From: Physcia stellaris
Taxonomy: Eukaryota > Ascomycota > Lecanoromycetes > Caliciales > Physciaceae
Assembly: GCA_018902385.1 (NCBI GenBank)
Contig: JABSSW010000006.1
Span: 62,001-126,000 of the forward strand
DNA: 64,000 nucleotides
Direction: 5' to 3'
Shown here in pieces: positions 1 to 9,693 of the stretch. A program made the position numbers and the translations under genes. Position 1 is the stretch's first letter, and every line of letters begins with the position of its first letter. The notes under the pieces were generated by a model. The model was not told the DNA's origin. It saw only the letters and a list, made by a program, of their open reading frames with translations, and searched no databases.

Positions 1-1560
1 CGACGACGAATTGAAAAAACATCGCATGAAAAAATTAATTGATAATTTGCAACATATTTATTAATCATTTGTACATATTCAATGCAACGACATAATTATT
101 AAAAAAATGAATTTTATTAATTTTATTATTTGTAAAACAATTTATTGTAAAAAAATTCGCATTTTGCGTTTTTTTTTTGTTACAAATCGTCGTTTTTTTT
201 TTTTTTGAATTTCAAATTTAATTTCGCAAAATTTCGTTTGAACGATCGTTTTTTTTCGAAACGAAAAATAACAATTGAATTTCGACACGTTTTCGTTTGA
301 ACGTCGTCAACATTTCGTTGACGTTATTCAATTTTTTTTTAATTCATTCATTATCACATAATGAATATTTTTTCAACGAATCAAATATCGAAACATTTTT
401 TTTTTCACGTCGAAAATCTTTTTTATTTTTCATTTTTCGTGATCGTTTATCAAAATTATTTTCGCAAACGATTTTGTGAATTCGTTGATATAATATTTTT
501 CGAATAAAAACACGTGAAATATTGAATGAATGCGTCATTTGAATGACAATTTTAAACGATAAATTTACGTGTCGATAACGTTTTCAATTTCAAAAAATTC
601 GATATATTTGTTCGACAATTTTTTTGATCGCATTTGATTTAAATTTTTGATCGACAACATGATTTTGTTTCAACATTGTATGTTTTCGCGAATGTTTTTT
701 TGTTGATTTATTTTGTTTGCGTTTCATTATTGTGTTTCAAATTTTTCAATAATTTTTTCGTTTATCGAACAAGTTTTGAAATTTTTGTTTCGTTGTCGAA
801 ATGTTTTGTTGAACAAAATCGAATTTAAAATTGAAATTTGAAATGTATTCGAACAAAATTTCAAACGAAATTAATTCAATAAACGTATGTTTCGCACAAT
901 TGTATACGAAAACGATCATTAACAATAATGAAATTCAATTATTTTGTTTGTGATTGCAAAAACATCGCAAATAATATTTAAAAATTTAATTTTGTTTTTT
1001 TGTTTGATTATTCGTTTGTAAATGAAAAACGATGTTAAATTTGCGTTTAATTTTTGCGTAATAACACAATGTTGATCAAAAATTGTTTGTGAACAAAAAT
1101 TTACAATTCGAAATTATGTTTTTCGATGATTTATATTTTAAAAAAACATCGTCGAAAAACAAATTACACATTTCGTTCGTTTTCATGATAAATTTTATCG
1201 AAACGTAAATTGTCATTTTTGTGTAACGATTTATTATTATTATAATCGAATCGTAAATTTTTTTGCGTCATTTGTTTGATGAAAATTTTGTAATTATATC
1301 GATAATAATTTTTTTTCATAATTTTGTCGATATCGACAATTTCGACAATTTTTCGTAAAAACGATAATAATGAATTTTTGTTTTTTGACATATCGCGCAT
1401 TTTTTGATGTATTTTTCGATGTTTTTTCGCATGTACATTCAATAAAATTTTCGTTGAATAAAATCAACGATTTTTTCAATTTCGAAATGTTTCGCAAAAA
1501 AATCGTCGTGACAACGTCGCAAAATTTCGATTTTTAAATTTGTTTCATTTAATACATATA
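1..1560 (-). mobile_element. Integrase part of an old, saturated Ty3/Gypsy fossil
   Basis: This AT-rich block is read on the minus strand. Just inside its right edge (about 1490-1580) lies a recognisable start of a Gypsy integrase: the peptide ILRRCHDD followed by a KHFEIEK-like stretch, which matches the H2C2 zinc-binding region found after RNase H in Ty3/Gypsy Pol. A conserved CAIC-like pair follows farther along. It is the downstream part of the same element whose RNase H and reverse transcriptase lie at 3781-6308; a GC-normal segment sits between them. The block is broken many times over and very old. Base composition is extreme: almost all C lies in CG or CA, and CC, CT, AG and GG are nearly absent. 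The element continues beyond the left edge of the window. Family assignment rests on motif order, which I consider safe; its exact end is not visible. Confidence 0.72.
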
Positions 1561-1611
1561 CAACACAAGTAGGCCCGGAAGTTTTTTTAAAAAAAACTTT
1601 GTCGGAAACTC

Positions 1612-1623
1612 TTAGGGTTAGGG
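1612..1623 (+). repeat. Two telomere-type TTAGGG units
   Basis: The sequence TTAGGGTTAGGG, the telomere repeat of most filamentous fungi, lies about 50 bases inside the left border of the GC-normal insertion. Two units can arise by chance or through repair of a break. No longer array is present. Confidence 0.5.
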
Positions 1624-1739
1624 TCAGATCTGATAAGATTGCAGCATCCGAAGCGGGCACAAAGTTGGCCACGGCGTAGTTTTCGAAGCCCCAGAACTAT
1701 TGCGATAATGAACCGATTTCTGTTATTTCTGCGGCGTTG

Positions 1740-1935
1740 GAATGCGCTCATTTCGCTTTACAATTCTGGCTAGATGAGTGAGAATCATAAGTGGTTGTTG
1801 ATTGGGGTGCAAGATGCGAAGCAACTGTACGGCGCAATAAGTTCGGTGGTTGAGCGCCAAGTAGACCCTGAGCTAGCCAGATCGGGAAAGAGTGCCGCAA
1901 ATCAACTTGATGAGAGTCTGAATGCCAGGCATGGA
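1740..1935 (+). repeat. Left copy of a diverged peptide-level repeat (GVQxAK family)
   Basis: The plus-strand frame around 1770-1840 encodes a stretch with NHKWLLIGVQDAKQL. A related stretch, NHIKFLVGVQSAKKL, lies at 3680-3730 in the same orientation. Similarity extends upstream (LISLYN against LIKLYN), so the two regions share an ancestor. The left copy has a stop just before the shared core and no good start. Its function and family are unknown to me. The pair flanks the 395-codon gene, so they may be ends of one transposable unit or remnants of a duplicated gene. Confidence 0.4.
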
Positions 1936-2250
1936 GTCTCGCATGGAGTCTGAACTGCAGAAATTGCAGTCATTTGGTCACATCTTCGAGGCATATCATG
2001 GTTCTCGATTGGGTATAGCGCAATAGGGTATCAGGATGTATTTGCCCTGATATCGGCCATTCTGGATACTATGTACATATGCTGGTCCCAGAATTCTGAC
2101 TGGCCTGGCCATCTGCGGCGGAGATATCGAGAATATGCCATACAAATCGGGCCTGTTTCTCCAGCGAGGTCTTCTGGCTTATTAAGACCCCAAAAGCTCG
2201 AATCTGCAGTCTTTGCATCGGTGTATGCCTGCGGAAGTGATCCGCGCATG

Positions 2251-2346
2251 GAGGCATTTGCTGGGGCATTTGCTGGGGCATTTGGTGAGGCATTTGATGA
2301 GGCATTTGGTGGAGCATTTGGTGGAGCATTTGATAAGGCAATTCGT
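2251..2346 (+). repeat. 12-bp minisatellite, eight units
   Basis: Eight consecutive 12-base units of the form GRGGCATTTGST run without a gap and end immediately before the stop codon of the minus-strand gene at 2352. Being a multiple of three, the array is open in several frames, which creates spurious reading frames (repeating GAFG on plus, HQMP or KCST types on minus). I regard these frames as artefacts of the repeat. Confidence 0.9.
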
Positions 2347-2351
2347 GGAGG

Positions 2352-3539
2352 TTATATCGACCATGGCATACTCGAGTAAAGCTCTCTTTTTTGCTTCCAT
2401 TTATGCTCGTCTGCTTCGGTTCTCAATTCAACCAACTCGCTCCATTGCACTCCTTCGTCGTCGTCAGAACGATTGTCAGAATCGATCGATTCGTCGGTCA
2501 TATATGTATCGTCCGACTCATCAGAATCATCCGGCTCGTCTGGCCAAGCTGAATGCTTTTCCCTTTCTATTCTTGCTGCCTCCGCATTTACTCTTTCGTT
2601 CGCCTCTTTCGCTCGCTTGATATCTTTTGCAAGCTGAATTTCTTCGCGAGTTGGAATATTGTGTGGAGGATCAAGTTTCCATCTCTTTCGTTGCATTGCA
2701 TTGCAAGCGTATTTCGTCAACGGTTTAAGAAGAAAACGACTGCTATGTCTGACTATTTCCTCCCTCATATGCAAGCGAATTCCGTCCTCATCGTTGGCTC
2801 GAACAGCGGTAGAAAGAGGAGAGTAATACTTCTTGAATTTGCAATGAGCATAACCACTCCATACAGAACGCTCCGTCCAAGGTTGAAAACGAAAATGCTC
2901 TTGAAACAAAGCCCCTCCAGACAGTCCTAACCGATATTCGAGATCCGAAGAAAGTTCTCCATTGATTCGTATGATTTCAGATCGTTCCAATCGCCAAAAG
3001 TATTGAAAGATCTGACCCTCCCAAGCTTCCTGATCCTTTTGCAGCAGTTTTTGCTGTGATTCCACTTGAGAACGCGTATGTGTCTTAACCTTTGAAACAT
3101 CGAATGCAACGTCAAACATGGGACGTGCTTTAGTCATTGGATCCTGAATAATAGCTGGCTGTGGGACCGGGTAGATTCCAGGCTCTTGTCTATCCAACAT
3201 CATTCCATTTCGGCCATTGATTGTGTAGTGAGGCTCTCGAAACTCGACGGGTGTTTGAGGTGTAACAGTCATTGAATGACATTCGTAGGGAGCGCTGATT
3301 TCGATCGATGCAGAAGTCGAAGTAAAGGTAGAAGTAGGAGTAGGAGTAGGAGTAAGTTTCTGGAGAGCACCCCGTTTCTCTCGCTCTTTGGCATGGCGAT
3401 TTGCTGCACCACGCGAACGCGCCGTAGTAGAAAGGCCTAAATCCAACGTCAGCTGCATGATTTGTTGGGATTCGTTGAAATTCTCGTGGTTGAGTTGATA
3501 TGGAGTTGAAGTTGATGTTGTTGTTGGTGTTTGGATCAT
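2352..3539 (-). CDS. Uncharacterised 395-residue protein with acidic tail
   Basis: A single uninterrupted minus-strand frame in ordinary codon usage. I do not recognise the family. In order: a Thr/Ser-rich N-terminus; a short basic patch near residues 45-60 (RSRGAANRHAKEREKR) reminiscent of the basic region of a bZIP but with no following leucine zipper; a Thr/Pro/Ser low-complexity tract made from a GTAGGA-like simple repeat; a central globular part (about 130-300) rich in aromatic and charged residues; an alpha-helical charged segment (KDIKRAKEANERVNAEAAR) likely to be coiled coil; and a strongly acidic Asp/Ser tail. No signal peptide or membrane span is seen. It is the only long frame of the GC-normal insertion in the Gypsy fossil, so it may be cargo of a mobile unit or a captured host gene. 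Start at 3539 is the first Met; a later one is possible. Confidence 0.55.
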   Translation of the reverse strand: MIQTPTTTSTSTPYQLNHENFNESQQIMQLTLDLGLSTTARSRGAANRHAKEREKRGALQKLTPTPTPTSTFTSTSASIEISAPYECHSMTVTPQTPVEFREPHYTINGRNGMMLDRQEPGIYPVPQPAIIQDPMTKARPMFDVAFDVSKVKTHTRSQVESQQKLLQKDQEAWEGQIFQYFWRLERSEIIRINGELSSDLEYRLGLSGGALFQEHFRFQPWTERSVWSGYAHCKFKKYYSPLSTAVRANDEDGIRLHMREEIVRHSSRFLLKPLTKYACNAMQRKRWKLDPPHNIPTREEIQLAKDIKRAKEANERVNAEAARIEREKHSAWPDEPDDSDESDDTYMTDESIDSDNRSDDDEGVQWSELVELRTEADEHKWKQKRELYSSMPWSI

Positions 3540-3639
3540 CGAACCCCGAATCCATCAATTTGTATGCGATCAAAACTCCGCAATTCAATAACTCGATGCG
3601 CCCACGTCAGAATTTAACAAACGCTACAGTATTGATTCC

Positions 3640-3775
3640 CCTCATTAAACTCTACAACTTTGACTACATAAACAAAAATCATATCAAGTTCTTGGTTGGT
3701 GTGCAAAGTGCGAAAAAGCTGCACCAAAACTTTGATGTTCTTCGCCAAGATTGGTCTAACCCAATAAGGAAGTAA
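3640..3775 (+). repeat. Right copy of the GVQxAK peptide-level repeat
   Basis: Partner of the stretch at 1740-1935, same orientation. The frame ends at a stop near 3775, beside the right border of the insertion. The shared core reads LIxLYN, then NH, then L-V/I-GVQ-D/S-AK-Q/K-L. Similarity is clearer in peptide than in DNA, which suggests former coding sequence rather than a recent duplication. Confidence 0.4.
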
Positions 3776-3780
3776 ACTTT

Positions 3781-6308
3781 TTGTAGAGGGAACGATAGAT
3801 ATTTTTTTATAGGTTGTGTTCTATATTAATATCGTAAAATATTGTTCGAATTTAACGTTCAATTTTTAAATTTTTTGTCGTTTCGTATAAACGCGCGACG
3901 TTTTACGCATTTATTGTCGAATATTTGCAATTTTTCAATTTTGTTGAAAAATTTTTTGAAATGAATTTTCGTACGAATTTTTTTGTCATACGTTTCAACA
4001 ATTTTTTTCGACGCATTGTTTGCGATATCGCGACAATTTCGTTTTGAAAATTTTTTTTTGAAAATTTTTCGTCAAAATTTTTTCGCATTGTTTCGATTTT
4101 GTTGAAAACGCGATATTCGTAATTACGATGTTTCGAAATTTGTTTTGCAATATGAACAAACAAACGCCATCGTTTTCGTTTTCGTTTTCGTAATTTGAAC
4201 GTCGAAATGATTCGTTTGTCGAATTGAAATTTTCATTTTTGTATTTGATTTCGAAATCATATTCATTTAACAATAAAATTTATTTAATTTGTCGTTTGTT
4301 CAAAAAACGTGATAAACATGAAATATTTCAAATTGTTATGATTCGACATTACGATAATCGTAAATTGATTATTTTTTAAATAATAACGTTATTGTTTGAA
4401 ATTTTTCACGATAACGAACAATTTTTGATCGTGCGTTGAATATTTAATTTCGACAAATATCATTTTTTTTGAATAAAAAACGACGAAATGTTATTGCGTT
4501 TAATTTTCGATATCGAAATTTTTTATCAATTGCAAAATTATTTTTGCGATAACGAATTTTGAAATATCGATTTCAATCATTGTTCGATTATTGAAATCGA
4601 AATATATCAATATAAACGTTTTCGTGAATATACGAATGAATTTTTTGAAAATTTTTATTATTTTATCGTTTCAAATGTATTCGTCAATTTGTTTTTCGTT
4701 TTTGTTATTTTTTAATAATTCAAAAAATAAACGCGACATTTTTGCATATTTTACAATGAATTTTCGATAAAAATTTGCGAATTTCAAAAAATTTTGCAAT
4801 TTTTCAAATTGTCAAAAATCGATCATGATTTGATCGAAATTTTTTTTTTATATTTATGAATATTTTTTTGTTATTGATGATATAATTTAAAAATTCGATG
4901 AATTTTTGCATAAATCGACATTTAATCAAATTGACGAAAAAATTGAATTTTCGAAAACGTTTAAATATCGTTTTTACATAATGTCAATTTTTTTTTCGTT
5001 CGAAAATAAATCAAAATGTCGTTTAAAAACAATACGCATAATTTGTTTATCAATTTTGCAAACATTTTGTTTATAAAAAATTGAAAAATCGTCGACGCGT
5101 TGACAAAATCGAAAAATATTACGACGTATTCGAAAAATCGTATCGTGTTCGAAATGCGATTTTTTATTTGTCATTCGTTTTGATTTTTATACGATAATAC
5201 GCGTTTTTCAAATTTAATTTGATGAAATACGTTGCGTTCATCAAACGATTCAATGTTTCGTCAATCAACAACAATGAAATTTTGTTTTTGATCGTGATCG
5301 CGTTCAAATTTTTGTAATTCACGCAAAATTTTAAATTTTCGTTTTTTTTGAAAATGAACAATATCGACGCATCGACATCGACAATCGAATATTTAATACG
5401 ATTCAACGCAAAATTTTCGCGAATATATTTTTGAAAAATTTTTAATTTTTTTTGAAACATGTTGTACAAAAATTCGAAAAATGAAAATTTGTTCGATATT
5501 AAATCAATGATATAATCGTATTCGTCGTGCAAAAAAAACATAATCGTCGATTTGAAAAAAAACATATTTTCGAATGTTTGCAATTCATTCGAAATTTCGA
5601 TCAACGTTTTGTCGTTTTTTCGTATAATACATATCAACGCATATATTGAAATGATATTATCGTTTAACATTGTCGTGAAATTTTCGAAAATGTTTAATTT
5701 CAATCGATTTTTTTTAATAATGTAACGTCACGTTATCGTGAATCAATATACATGTGAATTGTTTTTCATCATTTATGAAAAATTCATTATCAAAAAATAC
5801 ATCAAATTTTGAAATGAATAAAATTTTTGCATCGAAATGAAAAAATTATTTTTGTTATCACGAACGTTCATTTTCATTTAATACGTATTAATGAAAAATT
5901 TGTTTTCAATATCGAAATTATTTATTTTCATGAACGTTTCGTCGATATTTTGCAAATTTCATTTTTTCGTTAACGATTTCGAAATGCAATTTATGTCAAC
6001 GATCGAATTCATGAAATTCATTTGCGATTGTTATTTTTTAAAAATATTGACGTTGACGCGAATGAATATGTTATTTGATTAAATTTTGTGTGAATTCGTC
6101 ACGATAACGACGATTATCGCAACAAATTTTTTCAATTTTTCGAATCGTTTTTGATTTCGATAAATTTTGAAAATGTTTTATTTTTATTTTTGCGAATCGC
6201 GTTGACGTCGACGATTGTTTTTTTTTTTTTTGAATAAAAACAATTTTTTTTTTTTATGTTTCGATTCATCGCAATTGTAACAATTTCGATTTTTTTCGTC
6301 GACGAATC
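3781..6308 (-). mobile_element. Reverse transcriptase and RNase H part of the old Ty3/Gypsy fossil
   Basis: AT-rich, saturated block on the minus strand. At 5164-5703 a 179-codon stretch matches the start of Ty3/Gypsy reverse transcriptase: an HDEYDYIIDL opening, then FCVNYKNLNAITIKN, LLLIDETLNRL and a KLNLKNAYYRIKIK segment. At about 4160-4270 LNEYDFEIKYKNENFN matches the end of Gypsy RNase H. Near 6250-6300 a CYNC zinc-knuckle motif marks the end of gag; the young LTR element inserted just beside it. The order gag, RT, RNase H, integrase is that of Ty3/Gypsy. The copy is broken many times and very old. Composition shows almost no CC, CT, AG or GG. Confidence 0.85.
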
Positions 6309-6503
6309 TGTGAGGTGCCATGCATTGGTATGGTACTAATACATAACTACACGAGGATATCGAAGTGGGGAGCAAATACATGGAGGCCTGCAGAGGCATA
6401 TGTAGGAGGTTTGGTCATAGGCGGGTCCCGGCCCTGCCACCCGGTGTGATAAGATAAGGGTGTTAGCCCTGCCAGGTGTTGGATCCGGTGCACGCTCGTC
6501 ACA
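6309..6503 (-). repeat. LTR of the young element, left copy
   Basis: 195 bases, TGTGAGG to CGTCACA on the plus strand. It is the downstream LTR given the element's leftward direction. It is preceded by GAATC and is nearly identical to 12446-12640. Confidence 0.93.
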
Positions 6504-6510
6504 TTACCCC

Positions 6511-8290
6511 CCGTTCCCTCTCAGCTTCGCCCCGAAGCGATCAACTGAATCCCTCTCTCCTTATCGGTGGGCGCCCCATGCGGCCTCGATGGCTTGTTGA
6601 ATGGCGTTCAAGCGGGCGGTCGTTGGAGCAGGAAAAGCCAACAAAGATGCGAAAGCAGTGGAGAAAGCCAACGGTCATTAGTAAGCAGTTGAGGACCTTG
6701 TTGAGGACCTTGTTGACCAATCTGTATGCATTTCGAGCTTCAGACACCTTGTTGCTCTGCACCTTGTTACGTCTTCATAGTTCAGTAAGACCGGGCAACA
6801 GCCTCTGGAGGTGCTTCTGGCACGGTTCAGCCCTCCATGCGCCGTAAGTCCTGGCTGTAAGTAACGCAGAGGCGGTAGCGTATTAGAGGCCAGCATGAAG
6901 GTGAGTGTGTAACGAATCTGAGGTTGACGTGGTGCCTTCTGACTGATTACAGACATCAAAACCATCTCAGCTTCGCTCCGAAGGGATTAACCCATTGCTC
7001 CTCCTCCTCTCATCGGTCGGCAGGGTACGTGGTCTTGGTGGCTTGTTCGTAGATGTTTAAAGTCCATAGCGGACGCGACAGCCGTGGGGACGTGCAGGGG
7101 TCTGGGGTGGAGCCGGCGGAGACGGCGGAGACGGCGGAGACGGAGGAGAAGGCTGAGAAGGCTCCTGCATGCCTATGTGGCTAGCATTTGCGAGGACCGT
7201 TGGACGTCAGAGATACCTGGCGTTTAGTATGGTGAAACGGCCGTTTTCTCTGAGCATGGAGGCCTCCCAGGAAGCTTGCGTTTGAATCGAGATGTGAAAG
7301 GATTATTAAGGCATGGGATAAGCGGAGGATATCGCGTCATTTCGTATGGTGAAAAGGCGTTTTCTCCTGCAGATTCCTGAGCATGCATGCGATGTTCATT
7401 AGTGGTTAGTACAAATACAGAGTAGGAAAGGTGGAAACGTTCTCGGATTTCAGTCCGAAGTCTGACTGCGAGGCATGGGCCATGGTACCTGCGAGTAAGT
7501 GGTATGATAGGCCATTTGGAAGTACCTGAAACCCGAAAACCTTGAAGCAGGCTGGTCGAGGCGAGGAGATTGCTCAACGCTCTGAGCCTCTGATCAAGGT
7601 AGCGATTCGCTTCTATCAGGCTTTCGGTGTGGGTAGAGGTACCTGTACTTTGGTGGCGGATGCAGGCCTATGCGAGGTACCTGAGGCCGAGGTCATTGCA
7701 GCTGATAAAGGGACTGGTCTGCAGTCAACTCGTAGAGGATGTAGGCGGTGACATAGGTGATGAAGTAAGCAGTTGCAACACCAGGCCGGTTATACGATGA
7801 GACGAGCAGTTTCGTCATGTTGGTAGAACCTTCGCAACAGCGCTTAATGCATTGATACTTACGCATATGCGAGAGTTGATGTGTACATTGCATCCAACAG
7901 AGCATGAGTGTAATGGACCTTCTGGAAGGTGGCCAGTCCATACAATCTTTTACGAGTAGCTCCGGCGGCCATTAGTAAGCCTTGAGGATCCTTGAAAACC
8001 TTAGACCGATTATACCATGAGACAAGCAGTTTCAGTGTATTAGCAGAACCCGCGTAACAACGATTAACGCATCGATACTTGGGCGCATGCGATAGTCGAT
8101 GTGTACGATTCATCCAGTAGAACGTGTATGCAATAAACCTTTTTGAAGGTGTTTCGTGACTGGATATTGGAGCATTTTATCCCTCGTCTCTTCTCAGCTT
8201 CGTCCCGAAGCGACAAATTCAATATCGGCACGGCCAATGGCCGAAATGGCTTGTTGATAGGCGCTAATACAGCCCATCCTTGCAGCGGAC
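6511..8290. repeat. Diverged repeats in the downstream part of the young element
   Basis: A motif of the form CTCAGCTTCG-YCCGAAG followed some 60 bases later by GGCTTGTTG recurs near 6515, 6965 and 8180, all in the same orientation. A second family is a diverged tandem pair: about 7785-7930 and 8005-8155 share GATGAGAC-AGCAGTTTC, a GATACTT stretch and TCGATGTGTAC-like sequence, offset by about 220 bases. No convincing gene lies here; short frames are repeat artefacts. Repeat-built non-coding flanks are common in non-autonomous LTR elements. Confidence 0.6.
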
Positions 8291-9693
8291 ATGGCCGAAA
8301 CGAATGCGAGAGCAAGGAGGAAGGCCGGAAGAAGGCGGAGAAGTATGGAAATGAAGGAGACGGCTTCTGCAGCCTTATTCGGATTCGAAGGCTTCAAATG
8401 GCAGGAGACATCTGGCAATTTGTATGGTAAATCGGCCAATTTCTCAGGCAAGCTTCTGCTGAAGGCAGTGCGGATTGATTCCGCAGGCATGTGCTGCCTC
8501 GAAGTCTTCGGTTTTGAACCTTTCGAGGTCTGATTAATTGGCGGCTTCTGATTGGCTGTAGGCTTGAAGTAGGCGGTGATTTGCATTTGGCCTGAGGATG
8601 CTTGGGAAGATTCGTGGTTTTGGCTCTGAAATAGGTCCTTTCTCCTGGATTTCCCATCGAACATGCGGCCCAGGTTATGCATAGTGAGATAAGGCTTCTT
8701 CGGAGTTGAGGAGCACGGCTGCGAAGATTGACGAGGACCGAAGCCTTGCGGAGAGGGTCGTCGATTATGGTGCTGCCGCAGGCCAAATGGACTTGGCTTC
8801 CCATGAAACATGCGGCCTAGGTCATCCATAGTGAGATAAGGCTCATTGTGAGGCATCTGGTGTTTTCGAACCGGAGCCTGAGAAGGTGAGGTTGGAGGAG
8901 TAAGTGGACAACTGGCGACTGCGCTCTCCAACGGCTTTGGGCTGATTTTGTATGGCGCAATCGGGAGACCCGAACGCGTTGGTGCGGCAACTGGTTCGGA
9001 GTTTATTGAAAACCAGGATATCTGACTTCTTGGTGTTGCAGGGGGGGTAGGTGGTTTCTGCGGAGTAAGCGGAGCAGGCGGGCGGATGCCTGCTGGCTTC
9101 TCAATGGTTTTGTATGTGAGTTCTGGTGTGGGGACTCGGGGATTCAAGCTTTTGACAGGCTTTCGAGCATGATGTTCGCGTATATGCTCGTGAAGCTTGT
9201 TATTGGAGTTGAATATCTGGTTGCAACGCCGGCATGTCGTTGACCTCTCCGTTGATTTCGACATAGTTTCGAATGTGGGGAACGAGAGATTTGAGCGTTC
9301 CAGTAGAGTGACTGTCCTGGGTGCTATTGCAGACTCGGACATGGGCTTTGGAGCAAGAAATTTATGCAGAGTGGATGACGTCTCCTCGATTTCGCATACT
9401 GAATTGACTGCATAGACCGAGAGATGAGAGTCCTCGGCTTGCTTCTGAGCTTCCTGCTTTGGTTGATATGCATGACGAGCGAGTTGATGCTCTATCCTAT
9501 TGCGTAGTGCTTCATGACACGAAGGAGATTCAAGATAATGCTCTTGAAGTGAAGAAACATCGATTCGGCAGGTGGGACAACTCCTTTTGAAGACTAAAGG
9601 GGGTGGATGGTTTCTGCGAAGTAAGCGAAGCAGACTGGCAAGTGACAGCTGTAGAGCACTGAGTTGACATATTCTCCACCGGCTCTGATACAA
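8194..9693 (-). CDS. Element-borne zinc-finger protein frame (downstream frame)
   Basis: A 499-codon frame inside the young LTR element. It overlaps the upstream frame (9530-11194) by about 160 bases in another reading phase. Modules: a C2HC-type finger near residues 40-60 (CPTCRIDV then HYLESPSC); a C2H2 finger near 145-170 (CRRCNQIF then HEHIREHH); then a long Pro/Ser/Thr/Lys-rich region with two repeats containing PYLTM-DLGRMF-GK. The fingers are close relatives of those in the upstream frame and in the decayed 3.4-kb elements farther along the window. In LTR elements such proteins are expected to bind element RNA or DNA; that role is inferred. I see no enzyme domain. Confidence 0.65.
   Translation of the reverse strand: MYQSRWRICQLSALQLSLASLLRLLRRNHPPPLVFKRSCPTCRIDVSSLQEHYLESPSCHEALRNRIEHQLARHAYQPKQEAQKQAEDSHLSVYAVNSVCEIEETSSTLHKFLAPKPMSESAIAPRTVTLLERSNLSFPTFETMSKSTERSTTCRRCNQIFNSNNKLHEHIREHHARKPVKSLNPRVPTPELTYKTIEKPAGIRPPAPLTPQKPPTPPATPRSQISWFSINSEPVAAPTRSGLPIAPYKISPKPLESAVASCPLTPPTSPSQAPVRKHQMPHNEPYLTMDDLGRMFHGKPSPFGLRQHHNRRPSPQGFGPRQSSQPCSSTPKKPYLTMHNLGRMFDGKSRRKDLFQSQNHESSQASSGQMQITAYFKPTANQKPPINQTSKGSKPKTSRQHMPAESIRTAFSRSLPEKLADLPYKLPDVSCHLKPSNPNKAAEAVSFISILLRLLPAFLLALAFVSAMSAARMGCISAYQQAISAIGRADIEFVASGRS

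Larger units (their letters stand above)
1561..3780. other. GC-normal segment inserted in the Gypsy fossil
   Basis: Base composition switches sharply from mutated AT-rich DNA to ordinary fungal DNA near 1565 and back near 3780. The flanks are adjacent parts of one Gypsy Pol (integrase on the left, end of RNase H on the right), so this segment interrupts that element. It carries a 395-codon frame, a 12-bp minisatellite, two TTAGGG units near its left end, a near-palindrome of T and A runs at 1579-1599, and two related stretches near its two ends (1740-1935 and 3640-3775). I see no clear target duplication or long terminal repeat, so the mode of insertion is unknown. Lack of CpY mutation means it arrived after, or escaped, the process that altered its host. 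Confidence 0.6.

Noticed and set aside
2071-2400. Frames with repeating GAFG, HQMP or KCST peptides
   Set aside because: All derive from the 12-bp minisatellite at 2251-2346.
1-6300. AT-rich DNA considered as a mitochondrial insertion
   Set aside because: No mitochondrial genes; instead Ty3/Gypsy reverse transcriptase, RNase H and integrase motifs, and a CC/CT deficit that simple AT-richness does not give.
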